Assembly: GCA_020436535.1 (NCBI GenBank)
Contig: JAGQXQ010000274.1
Span: 1 to 42,802, forward strand
Direction of reading: 5' to 3'
DNA from: Phaeodactylibacter sp.
GTDB lineage: Bacteria > Bacteroidota > Bacteroidia > Chitinophagales > Saprospiraceae
Length of the DNA: 42,802 nucleotides
Shown here in pieces: positions 18,601-25,982 of the stretch (the first letter of the stretch is position 1; each line of letters begins with the position of its first letter). The notes beneath the pieces are model-generated. The model was not told the origin of the DNA and made no database searches. It saw nothing but the letters and a program-made list of their open reading frames with translations. Position numbers and translations under genes: made by a program.

Positions 18601-21600
18601 GGAAATCGGCGCCCCCCATTACAAGTGGGTATGGCGGGATGATAGCGGCAATGTCCTTCTTCAGAGTGCTCCTTCTTTCGAAGATACAAACTCCGCCCTT
18701 GCCCACTTCTCCAGCCTGCTGGCTTCTGATACAGGAACACTGCGCTTTGAGGATAAGGATGCAGAGCCGGCCTATTCCTTCCTCCTGCTCTGGCCTTCCG
18801 GGGAAGCCGCCGCTGAGGGTGGATTTGATAGTGAAGCCGCCAGAGATGAGGCCCGGCAAAAGGCTGCCATTTACTTCGAAAAGGAAATCGGCGGAGGGGT
18901 TTTTCTCTGTACAGTACAGGAATCCTACCGCTGGGAATTGAAAATGGGCAAAACCTTACTCCTGGAGAGTACTCTGCTGGGCAACAGTGCCAACAAAGCG
19001 AAGATGGCCTGGCAATACGCCGCTGCACAAAGCGCCAACCTGAAGGTTGTAGCGCACGACGGCCCGGGGTGTGTGGTCGAGCTGAGAAACAAAGATGGTA
19101 TTCTGATGGCTCAATCTCCGGTATTCCCGGATGAAAAGCAGGCCGGGCAACACCGTAAAACGGCAGCCGAACTCTTCAGTGTGGAAAAGAACGTCAGCTT
19201 TCCGAAGCAGGGAGAAGCCCATGGCTACCAAATTCCGGGCTTCGGGGATGCCACCGAACCTTTTCTTTCCAGTTATTTCCTGTTCAAGAGCCGAAAGGAT
19301 GCTTTGGAAGCTTTGGAGGTTCATCTCAAACATGCCGGGAAGGTTAGCCAGTACAACCTCTCAGGGGATATCGAGCGTTTCAGCCTTAGTTTTGAACTTA
19401 AAGACAAAGACGGGCAGCTCATAGCCGAGCATTCGGGCATGTACGGAAGCCCGGATGAGCGGAAAGCCATACTGGACGACGGAGTAAAGCGACTCAAGAA
19501 ATACACCTTTCCGCTTCAATACCGGGAAAAATACCGGTACAAGCTGGCTGGAGCTGACGGAAGCACTTTGCTTGAATCTGTCCGTGAGTACGATTCGGAA
19601 AAGGAGGCAGCTCAGGCTTATCTGCGAATGCTGCCCTTCGCGGCTTATGCGGCCTCCTACCACACTAGCCGGCCGGAGAATAACATCAACCAGTTCCTGG
19701 AACTTCGGGATGGCGCCTCTTTATTGGCCCGTGCTCCCCGGCCATTTCCTACAGACCAGGGCCTGGCGCAGGCCAGAGAACAGGCAATGGGCCTGGTGCA
19801 GGCCTATTCCTATTCGGTTGGATATTCAGCATATCCCTATCGATGGAAATTCCGGTTGTCCTGGGAGGGTAAAGAACAGAAAACTGAACCTTTGCTGGAA
19901 AGCATCAGCGACTTCGGTTCAGATGAAGACGCCGCAACGGCTTTCAATAATTTGACTGACAACCTGGGCACGGTAGCGTCCATTCCTGCTGACGGCCCGT
20001 CGATCCTGTTTCAGTATAAGGGGGACGTTGAACCCTTTGCTGCTTATGCCGGGCAGCCTTTTGAAACGGAGGAAAAAAGAGAAACGGCACGCCAGCGTGC
20101 CGACAGGTGGCTACAGTACAGCGGCAACGTTTCTCAAGCCGGCGCCTCTCTTCCCGCTTCCGCCGGCCCTACGCTCTATCGTTCTCCGGAAAGTACCGAG
20201 GGGCGCTTTGCGTACAGGGTGCTCAAAAAGGGGCTGCCTCTGGCGTTCCATCCCTGCCGTTGTTACAGCAAGAAGGACCGCCAAGCTATCCAAGAGGCCA
20301 TCAATTGCTTGTTCGGGGAAAGAAACCACTATGCGTACCCGAAATTTTGCCTGGATGGAGACGCCATCTGCAAATTGGATAACCGCTATCACTACCAGTT
20401 GAGGGATAAGAAGAAGGATGGCCCGGTTTACTTTATCAGCTACCAAGGCTATGGAAGCCGGGAAGAGGCACTGGCCGCTCTTAGAAGCGGATATCTGGAG
20501 ATCATCCACCTGGCGATACATGAGCAATCTTATCAGGAGCGAAGAATCCGCAATGCTGTTTATCCTCCTCTGATCAGCCTGGTTCAGGAATACGCCGATC
20601 CGGAGGAGCGTTACCCTGCCGGGCTGACTCCTCTGGCCGTTGTTCCACAGGCCGCCATTGATGAATTCGGCATTACCCAGGATAATCCGGAAGCCTACAT
20701 CGACTTATTCTTCCGTTATCCCATACAGTTGGTTGAACCCAGCTGCCCCAAGGGCCCCTGCAAGGATGAGCAGGATTATCATTACTACTTTCACCTGGTT
20801 GGTGATGGACATTGTCGAAACGAAGATTGTAAGGAGGACTGGCGAAGCACTCAGGTGTACGAAAAAGCAGAGGACGCTATTCGCGATTTTCAAATGTTCC
20901 TCAACCTGTTGCACGCCAAGCCCAACTACCGGGCTCATCTCGATGAAACAGGCTATTTCGATTGCTGGAGCCGGGGTATTATCCCCGACGAGGAAAGCCT
21001 GCACCAAACCGGCGCCTGCTATGATTGCCCGGATGATAAGGATGAAGAACGGCCGAATGCCACATGCTGTTACTACATAGGGTTGGTGGAGGTGCTGGCG
21101 GAGAGCACCCGGCGCTTCAAAGTCAAGGAAAATGCCTGGGGGAAGCCGCCCCTGCTGGCCGTTCATCCCGGCCAGGCTCTTTCATTGCAGGAGGCCAGTG
21201 ATGCCATTCAGGGATTCTGCAACTGTTACAGTCACGAAAGCCAGAACGAACTATATACCGATATCGAAGAGCGAGTAGGGCTCTGCGGGGATGCGCTGTG
21301 TTATTTTACAGTGAAGAATGGCCCTGACGGGCATGTCCTTTTCGAGAGCTACAACGGGTACAATTCTAAAGAAGAAGCCCGTGAAGCTTCCGGGTTCCTC
21401 AATAATTACATTCGGGAGTGCCGGAATTTCGTAATCATCAAGCACGGAGCGTGCGATTACCGCATCGCTGTTTCCGGGATAAGCCTCCCGGATTGCCCCA
21501 TAGAGGAAGACTGGGCCAGAGTGGTTTCCTGCGGCAGCCGGAAATACAAGAACCTGGAAGCAGCTTGTGATGCCAGAGATAAGATCGCCGGCTATTTCGG

Positions 21601-24310
21601 AAATGCCGATATCTCCCTCAAGCTGGAATTCGATCACGATTGGGTTTCCGAGACTAACCCTAAGGAAACGCGGAGGTGCCTGAAAACAACCATCCAATTG
21701 TTCCAGGTGGCCACCGGAACCAATGAACAACAATTGTTGGAAGAACTGGCTTTTGTCAGCACCAGCTTGTACGCACAGGAAGCAGAAGCGGATACCGAAC
21801 GCCGGGTAGAATTGCTGGCGCGCCAGATTTCCAATTACAAGATCGTTGCCGATCAGGATTGCTATTATTGCCTGGGATTAGCAGAAGAGGAGGTCCCCGG
21901 CGCTGTGCCAGTAGCAATTGTGCAATCCGGGGGTAATGCAATTCCCTATCCGGTGATCGACGGGAGAGGCCTGGAGTCCCTCATCGACGCTACCTGCGAA
22001 GAAGGCGCTTTTTATCCCTATATCCGGGGCGACGAAGAGCGTTGCTTTACCTTCCGCATCGTCACTAACGCTTATCGCCTGGCGAAGCACCCCTTTGACT
22101 ACCACACGCCGAAAGGAGCCCGGGAAGCCATAAAGTGGCTAAAGGAAAAATGCAACTGCAAAGGCCTGCCGGGAATGGATATCAGCTGGGAAAGTGAAGG
22201 CATGGTTCATACCATATCTGTAAAACCCACACCGGATGCCCAACCGGTGCGAATTACAATAGAAAACAAAGACTGCGGGGAGGATGCCGGTTGTGCTTTC
22301 CTGGCACTGTTGATCGGAGCGCAGCATCACTGGATCGATGTTTCGGCTGATGATCCGGCACAAGGCAAGGAAAAACTATGCCCCCGCTGGCCAACAGCTG
22401 CTTCCGATAAGGATTCGGAAACAGCCTATAATTACCTGTTGTCCGTCTTTCAGGAATATGGATACGAGGAAGAGGCCCTTCGCCGGTTCATCTGCCGGTT
22501 CCCATTGTATAAAGATGGCGATCAATATGGTTTCCAGCTTTATTGTGAAGGCTTCCTGCAATCCGGCCTTCCGTTCATTGCCAGTGATTTTGACGATTCA
22601 AATCCCTGTGTCGGCTGTAACGGGAATGGACCTGCCGGCAACTCCGGCGAAACAGGGGCTTTCGTGTGGGAAAGTGCTCAAACCTATTCCTCTTTTGAGG
22701 AAGCACTTTGTCACTATCATACCTTTTGCGGCTTGCTGAGTGAGTTGTCTAACTACCAACCTTCCGACTTACTGGAATGTGGGCCTTACACCATCGAACT
22801 GGTCAATCCCGACGAAGTGCTGGCTGAACATCCGCAGTGTTACAACTTCTTATCAGAGCTAACGGAGGCGATGGATCGCACCAAGGCCTGTATTCATGAG
22901 GAGGGCCTACACCTGGTGGAACATATTCTGCTGCGGCCTCATAAGTACGCCGAGGCCACGGCCAATGGTGAAGTCGTCTATCCCTATGATTGCCTGCTAC
23001 CTGCCGACCCCGATTGCGCCTGTCGGCTACATTATGATTTTGACGAGGATGATCCCTGTGCAAATGAAGATGAGCCGGAGAACCCCTGCCCCGAAGAGCT
23101 GACAGGAGAGGGCTCCTATATCCCCGGAGCGGATCCCTATTCCTTCTGGGCAACGGTGGTGCTTCCCTGCTGGCCTAAGCGGTTCCGCGATCACAATTTT
23201 CGTGAATTCTTCCAGGAACTGATCCGCCGGGAGGCGCCGGCCCATATCGGCATCAACATTCAGTGGGTAGATCCCTGGCAGTTCTGCCGTTTTGAAGAAC
23301 AATACCGCCGGTGGCTGAGGCTGACTAGCGGCCGGGAAATCTGCGATAGTGGCGACGCATTCTGTTCTTTTGTGGATTGTATCAAGAGCCTTTCGTGCTG
23401 CCCGCCGGAATACAAAGAAGAGGAGGCTGTTCCAAGCTGTGAACCCAATAAGGAAAAAGCAACTGGTACGCGCCTGATGCTTAACATTTCCAACCTGTAC
23501 ATCCGCAACCTGTTCTCCGCCAGCACCCACGCGGGTTTCTCCGCCATCTTGCAAAGCCCTTCCTATCTCATTGCTGGTAACCTGGCCGCGACCAATCAGG
23601 TTATTGCGCCTGCGAAAGACCGATTTGGCAAAAAACGTACAAGTAAAGAAGGACGCCTGAACCTGCCACAGTGCGACGCGCCGGTGGTTGTCCTGGCAAG
23701 AGAAAGAGGAGTGGCTACCGATGCTAAAGTGGAAGCGGAACCACCGGATAAAGCTGAAAGGGCAAAGGCCCAACCCAAGGCTGTCGAAAAAGCAAAACCG
23801 AAGGCCAAGAAGAAAGCGGCAGCCAAGTCACAGCCCAAAACAAAAGCTGCTCCACCAGCTGAACCCCTGTCCAGAAGAGAAGTGGCGCAGCGCATCCGGC
23901 AAAGGCCGGCACAATACAGCAAAGCCCTGGAAGACATCGACAACCGATATTTCAAACAGACCAATGCCTTCAAACGGGCGGAGTTCTTCATCGGGCAAAC
24001 CGATGGCAGCTTGTCGGCTTTCGCCGATCTGGTGCGCTTTGTACTCGATGACCAGAATGAACGGAACAAGCCGGAATATGCGCCGTATTACGCTGAATTA
24101 CTGAAGAACGCCACCTGGTATTGCCTCGATAAACTGGTGCTTAGCGAGCCGGAAAAGGTGCAGGAACCTGACACCCTGAAGCCATTGTTAGCGGCCATGA
24201 AGAAACAGGGCGTCAGCCTGGCCGCCCTCCGGAAGGAATGGCAGGGCGAGGCCCTGAAAGAATGGACGGGCGCCTCCGTTGTGGATGACTACAAGAAAAT
24301 GCTGAAGTGA
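15689..24310 (+). CDS. Giant Afp12/Pvc12-like baseplate protein with internal repeat array
   Basis: A 2873-aa protein. Its N-terminus has the family signature WTDHNVHDPGITILEMLIYA at about residue 41. GLHLVEHILLRP (about 2406) and IGINIQWVDPWQFCRFEEQY are the conserved C-terminal part, so this is the Pvc12-like outer wedge subunit. Between about residues 785 and 2400 lie more than 15 diverged units of about 60-80 residues. Each has a beta-hairpin ending in a pattern like dGxxLLES-x2-YDSxxeA followed by a helix (for example KYRYKLAGADGSTLLESVRE). This resembles YegP/DUF1508 repeats; that match is inference. After the conserved C-terminus come a Lys/Ala/Pro linker (~2690-2725) and a helical end domain. 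Cys is frequent from residue ~1550 to 2200. Confidence 0.92.
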   Translation: MPDQDNIKVILKKDSTFEGLDFSLLRRLGLEHIGELSGKVWTDHNVHDPGITILEMLIYALMDLGYRTRLPIEDLLALENPSTEKEDNFFTPAQILTNNPTTILDYRKMLIDIEGVRNAWLEVHREDKLCLDCSKGTPNDDEDNGPVFIAGQGGPQQESPSLFFCPNEEHEFNEVVLNGLYKVFIELDEDFIAREIEEYKNKEKSQQKYREDVEADVVNRVKQRLQQHRNLCEDFVEICVLCREKISFCSDVELYLDAKAEEVYVEIVQKIREFLSPSLHFYTLQEMLARGKSIEEVFEGRPYTLDSHGFIDSEELAQIERHLELHLSDIYDLIFSVPGVKSVRGLALSSGQAPNPVTDCNGWAYRLCKDCAPFFSVEDSQFNLFKGTMPVRLDKAEARKLLNRRLSEFRKVKLNDTRSLDRLIPSGRHRKDLEDYYSIQNEFPRVYGIAKGGVPDSAPVLRKAQALQLKGYLLFFDQLLASYLSQLAHIRDLFSMLPDSRRPEASRHTYFTQQLDSVPEVKRLVRFYTEEQSYLEWSKNNILAQPVEKEALDTLLPEWREEPQADPEYAVHFFDAPFKREAALEQLRQEFQQAEYQLEVFGDKCAYFFVILTSNQEVGLVSKRLYDTQAQAWEAGRSVAFLGSLEDSYQDVNEPNPAGTIYRYSFNISFNPISYLALIQQIMEDEQLYQSRRDAFLNHLLARFGEVFTDLSLLMYQKIAPESNGKTRLLEDKARYLSSFDELSRNRGKAYNYCLNSWDTDNVSGLEKRIAGLVGIQDVQREYLCNFEIVEYGEELEAVLRSPENEVLFRSTERYDSRAYAETAVASLLDNLRAGEGMKVEHVIAEDKYRLYLRTDKAEAAAPGLFDSREAAEGKVEVLKVLFNPKAFGGGTYISEYRSHLELSDKEGVVLRKSRKQFDTGQDIQDKDFEDFVRNVNNQLKAKEEVAAVSLVESLEEPKVYFDLQALAGHQEIGAPHYKWVWRDDSGNVLLQSAPSFEDTNSALAHFSSLLASDTGTLRFEDKDAEPAYSFLLLWPSGEAAAEGGFDSEAARDEARQKAAIYFEKEIGGGVFLCTVQESYRWELKMGKTLLLESTLLGNSANKAKMAWQYAAAQSANLKVVAHDGPGCVVELRNKDGILMAQSPVFPDEKQAGQHRKTAAELFSVEKNVSFPKQGEAHGYQIPGFGDATEPFLSSYFLFKSRKDALEALEVHLKHAGKVSQYNLSGDIERFSLSFELKDKDGQLIAEHSGMYGSPDERKAILDDGVKRLKKYTFPLQYREKYRYKLAGADGSTLLESVREYDSEKEAAQAYLRMLPFAAYAASYHTSRPENNINQFLELRDGASLLARAPRPFPTDQGLAQAREQAMGLVQAYSYSVGYSAYPYRWKFRLSWEGKEQKTEPLLESISDFGSDEDAATAFNNLTDNLGTVASIPADGPSILFQYKGDVEPFAAYAGQPFETEEKRETARQRADRWLQYSGNVSQAGASLPASAGPTLYRSPESTEGRFAYRVLKKGLPLAFHPCRCYSKKDRQAIQEAINCLFGERNHYAYPKFCLDGDAICKLDNRYHYQLRDKKKDGPVYFISYQGYGSREEALAALRSGYLEIIHLAIHEQSYQERRIRNAVYPPLISLVQEYADPEERYPAGLTPLAVVPQAAIDEFGITQDNPEAYIDLFFRYPIQLVEPSCPKGPCKDEQDYHYYFHLVGDGHCRNEDCKEDWRSTQVYEKAEDAIRDFQMFLNLLHAKPNYRAHLDETGYFDCWSRGIIPDEESLHQTGACYDCPDDKDEERPNATCCYYIGLVEVLAESTRRFKVKENAWGKPPLLAVHPGQALSLQEASDAIQGFCNCYSHESQNELYTDIEERVGLCGDALCYFTVKNGPDGHVLFESYNGYNSKEEAREASGFLNNYIRECRNFVIIKHGACDYRIAVSGISLPDCPIEEDWARVVSCGSRKYKNLEAACDARDKIAGYFGNADISLKLEFDHDWVSETNPKETRRCLKTTIQLFQVATGTNEQQLLEELAFVSTSLYAQEAEADTERRVELLARQISNYKIVADQDCYYCLGLAEEEVPGAVPVAIVQSGGNAIPYPVIDGRGLESLIDATCEEGAFYPYIRGDEERCFTFRIVTNAYRLAKHPFDYHTPKGAREAIKWLKEKCNCKGLPGMDISWESEGMVHTISVKPTPDAQPVRITIENKDCGEDAGCAFLALLIGAQHHWIDVSADDPAQGKEKLCPRWPTAASDKDSETAYNYLLSVFQEYGYEEEALRRFICRFPLYKDGDQYGFQLYCEGFLQSGLPFIASDFDDSNPCVGCNGNGPAGNSGETGAFVWESAQTYSSFEEALCHYHTFCGLLSELSNYQPSDLLECGPYTIELVNPDEVLAEHPQCYNFLSELTEAMDRTKACIHEEGLHLVEHILLRPHKYAEATANGEVVYPYDCLLPADPDCACRLHYDFDEDDPCANEDEPENPCPEELTGEGSYIPGADPYSFWATVVLPCWPKRFRDHNFREFFQELIRREAPAHIGINIQWVDPWQFCRFEEQYRRWLRLTSGREICDSGDAFCSFVDCIKSLSCCPPEYKEEEAVPSCEPNKEKATGTRLMLNISNLYIRNLFSASTHAGFSAILQSPSYLIAGNLAATNQVIAPAKDRFGKKRTSKEGRLNLPQCDAPVVVLARERGVATDAKVEAEPPDKAERAKAQPKAVEKAKPKAKKKAAAKSQPKTKAAPPAEPLSRREVAQRIRQRPAQYSKALEDIDNRYFKQTNAFKRAEFFIGQTDGSLSAFADLVRFVLDDQNERNKPEYAPYYAELLKNATWYCLDKLVLSEPEKVQEPDTLKPLLAAMKKQGVSLAALRKEWQGEALKEWTGASVVDDYKKMLK
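18046..22880 (+). repeat. Protein-level repeat array (YegP/DUF1508-like) within the Pvc12-like gene
   Basis: Successive units share a hairpin plus helix plan. Clear examples are VLFRSTERYDSRAYAETAVA, TLLESVREYDSEKEAAQAYL, LLESISDFGSDEDAATAFNN, YFISYQGYGSREEALAALRS and VLFESYNGYNSKEEAREASG. Units diverge strongly and I see no long identical DNA repeats, which suggests an old array. Boundaries are approximate and were set by eye. Confidence 0.65.
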
Positions 24311-25917
24311 TGAACCACCTCATAGCCAGGCAACTTTTTGAACTGAAAACAGGCTCCTCGCGCAACGCCTTCCGACTACAGCACGAGCTGAGCGGGCTGT
24401 TCTGGCGGGCGGTGGCCCCGGAGTTGGAGCGCATTTTTGACCGCCTGGCGCCTTCGGATTCCTTAATCCACATTGATAAACTGGAAATCGACCTGGGGCA
24501 ACTCAGCGAAGAGGGCTTACTGGACGGTAAGTTTTTGCCCCACCTGAGCCGGTTACTGGAAGAAGCCGTCAGCAAAGCCATCCGGGAGCAGCGCCGCGGC
24601 ATTCAGCGGCTTTCGCTGACCGAGGGCCATTTCGAACAATGGCTGCGTTTCCTGGAAAATGGCTTCCTACCCTGGGATGGCCGGCGCCCGGAACAGGATT
24701 GGCTGAAGGGAGTCAAGGACTGGCTGGCTCAAAGCGGCCCGGCAGTGGAGCGGTTGCACCGTTTGGCAGAGCACAACCGGCAGGCCTTCCAACGGCTGGT
24801 ATTACAACATTCGCCGGAATTCCTGGTGGCGATCGTCGAGCTATTTACGGGCCACAAGCAAAGTATCCTGGCAGAAGCAAGCCGGGAATGGCAGAAACTG
24901 CCGGATTTGAGCCCGGCCTTGTTGGCCGCCATTCCGATAGCAGGCGCCCGCCGGCGAGAGCTACTCTTCTGGGAACGGGTCATATGGATGGCTATCATCC
25001 GGCGGCAGAAAATATCGGCGGCACAGCTGGTGGAACGCACAATGGCAGATCTGGTCGCTCCCCTCCGGTGGCCGGCTGTCAGCCAGGCCCTGAAAGAACA
25101 GCCGGAGGGCTTTGATCAACTGACAGCCACCTTTGAAATCCTGGGCAAACGACAAAGCCGCCTGTCTCAAAAAGAAGAAGGGCAGGCAAAAAAAAGGAAA
25201 GCAAAAGGGCCGGAAGCCGGGCCCGAAAAGCAATTCGAAGAAAAAGCCGAATTACCGGATGCCACAGAAGCGCCAAAGGAGCATTCAAAAAGCCAGCCGC
25301 CTGTTGTGGGAAAAGGCGCTGAACCTGCCGATGAAGTAAGCGGGCCCGAATGGGGCGAGCAGGCCTGGCAACTTGAGGAAGGAGCAGGGCCTCCGGTTGA
25401 GCCTTTGCCGGAAGGTACTGAGATTTTCATCCCTAATGCCGGGATAATCCTGCTGCATAGTTTTCTGGTTCGTTTCTTTGACGTGCTGGAACTGCTGGAG
25501 GGCAGCGATTTTCAAAGCGAGGAAACCCGCCAAAAGGCCATCCACCTGTTGCATTTCCTGGCCACCGGTGAAGAAAGCATGCCGGAATACCAGCTGGTGT
25601 TGCCCAAGTTCCTGTGCGGGATGCCCCTGAACCTGCCGCTGAGCCACCAGGCACAGTTTTCGGAAGAAGAGAAGGAGGAATGCGAAGGGCTGCTGGAGGC
25701 CGTTATCAGGAACTGGGGCGCCTTGGGCGACGTGTCAATCGATTCCCTAAGGGAGGGATTCCTGCAACGGCAGGGTAAGCTGAGCAAGCGCGACACCGGC
25801 TGGTTGCTACAAGTAGAACAGCAAACGCTGGACATCCTGCTCGACAAGTTGCCCTGGGGGATCGGCATCGTTAAGCTGCCGTGGATGGAGGAACTGTTGA
25901 GGGTGGAGTGGAGATAG
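24310..25917 (+). CDS. CIS tape-measure protein (Afp14/Pvc14-like position)
   Basis: A 535-aa protein read from the ATG at 24310, which overlaps the upstream stop as TGATG; a GTG at 24307 would add one residue. The N-terminus (RQLFELKTGSSRNAFRLQHE, then IDKLEIDLGQL) and the C-terminal motif NAGIILLHSFLVRFFDVLEL followed by HFLATGEES and LPKFLCGMPLNLPL match the family annotated as CIS tape measure. A low-complexity Lys/Glu/Pro segment (about residues 290-380) separates the two. It is expected to set tube length and to help organise the lumen. It is the last gene of the structural block. Confidence 0.88.
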   Translation: MNHLIARQLFELKTGSSRNAFRLQHELSGLFWRAVAPELERIFDRLAPSDSLIHIDKLEIDLGQLSEEGLLDGKFLPHLSRLLEEAVSKAIREQRRGIQRLSLTEGHFEQWLRFLENGFLPWDGRRPEQDWLKGVKDWLAQSGPAVERLHRLAEHNRQAFQRLVLQHSPEFLVAIVELFTGHKQSILAEASREWQKLPDLSPALLAAIPIAGARRRELLFWERVIWMAIIRRQKISAAQLVERTMADLVAPLRWPAVSQALKEQPEGFDQLTATFEILGKRQSRLSQKEEGQAKKRKAKGPEAGPEKQFEEKAELPDATEAPKEHSKSQPPVVGKGAEPADEVSGPEWGEQAWQLEEGAGPPVEPLPEGTEIFIPNAGIILLHSFLVRFFDVLELLEGSDFQSEETRQKAIHLLHFLATGEESMPEYQLVLPKFLCGMPLNLPLSHQAQFSEEEKEECEGLLEAVIRNWGALGDVSIDSLREGFLQRQGKLSKRDTGWLLQVEQQTLDILLDKLPWGIGIVKLPWMEELLRVEWR

Positions 25918-25982
25918 GTTGGTTTTCTCTAAGATACTTGTGTATGAGTTAATAGAATTTTTAAAAAGTAAACGCCAAAACC

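Noticed and set aside
17447..18859. 470-codon open frame on the - strand
   Set aside because: It is antisense to the Pvc12-like gene and without recognisable motifs. The + strand frame is continuous over 8.6 kb with conserved ends.
25918..25982. Possible Bacteroidota promoter between tape measure and first cargo gene
   Set aside because: TACTTGTG partly fits the -7 consensus, but no TTTG-like element lies at the required spacing. The 65-base gap shows nothing else I can support.
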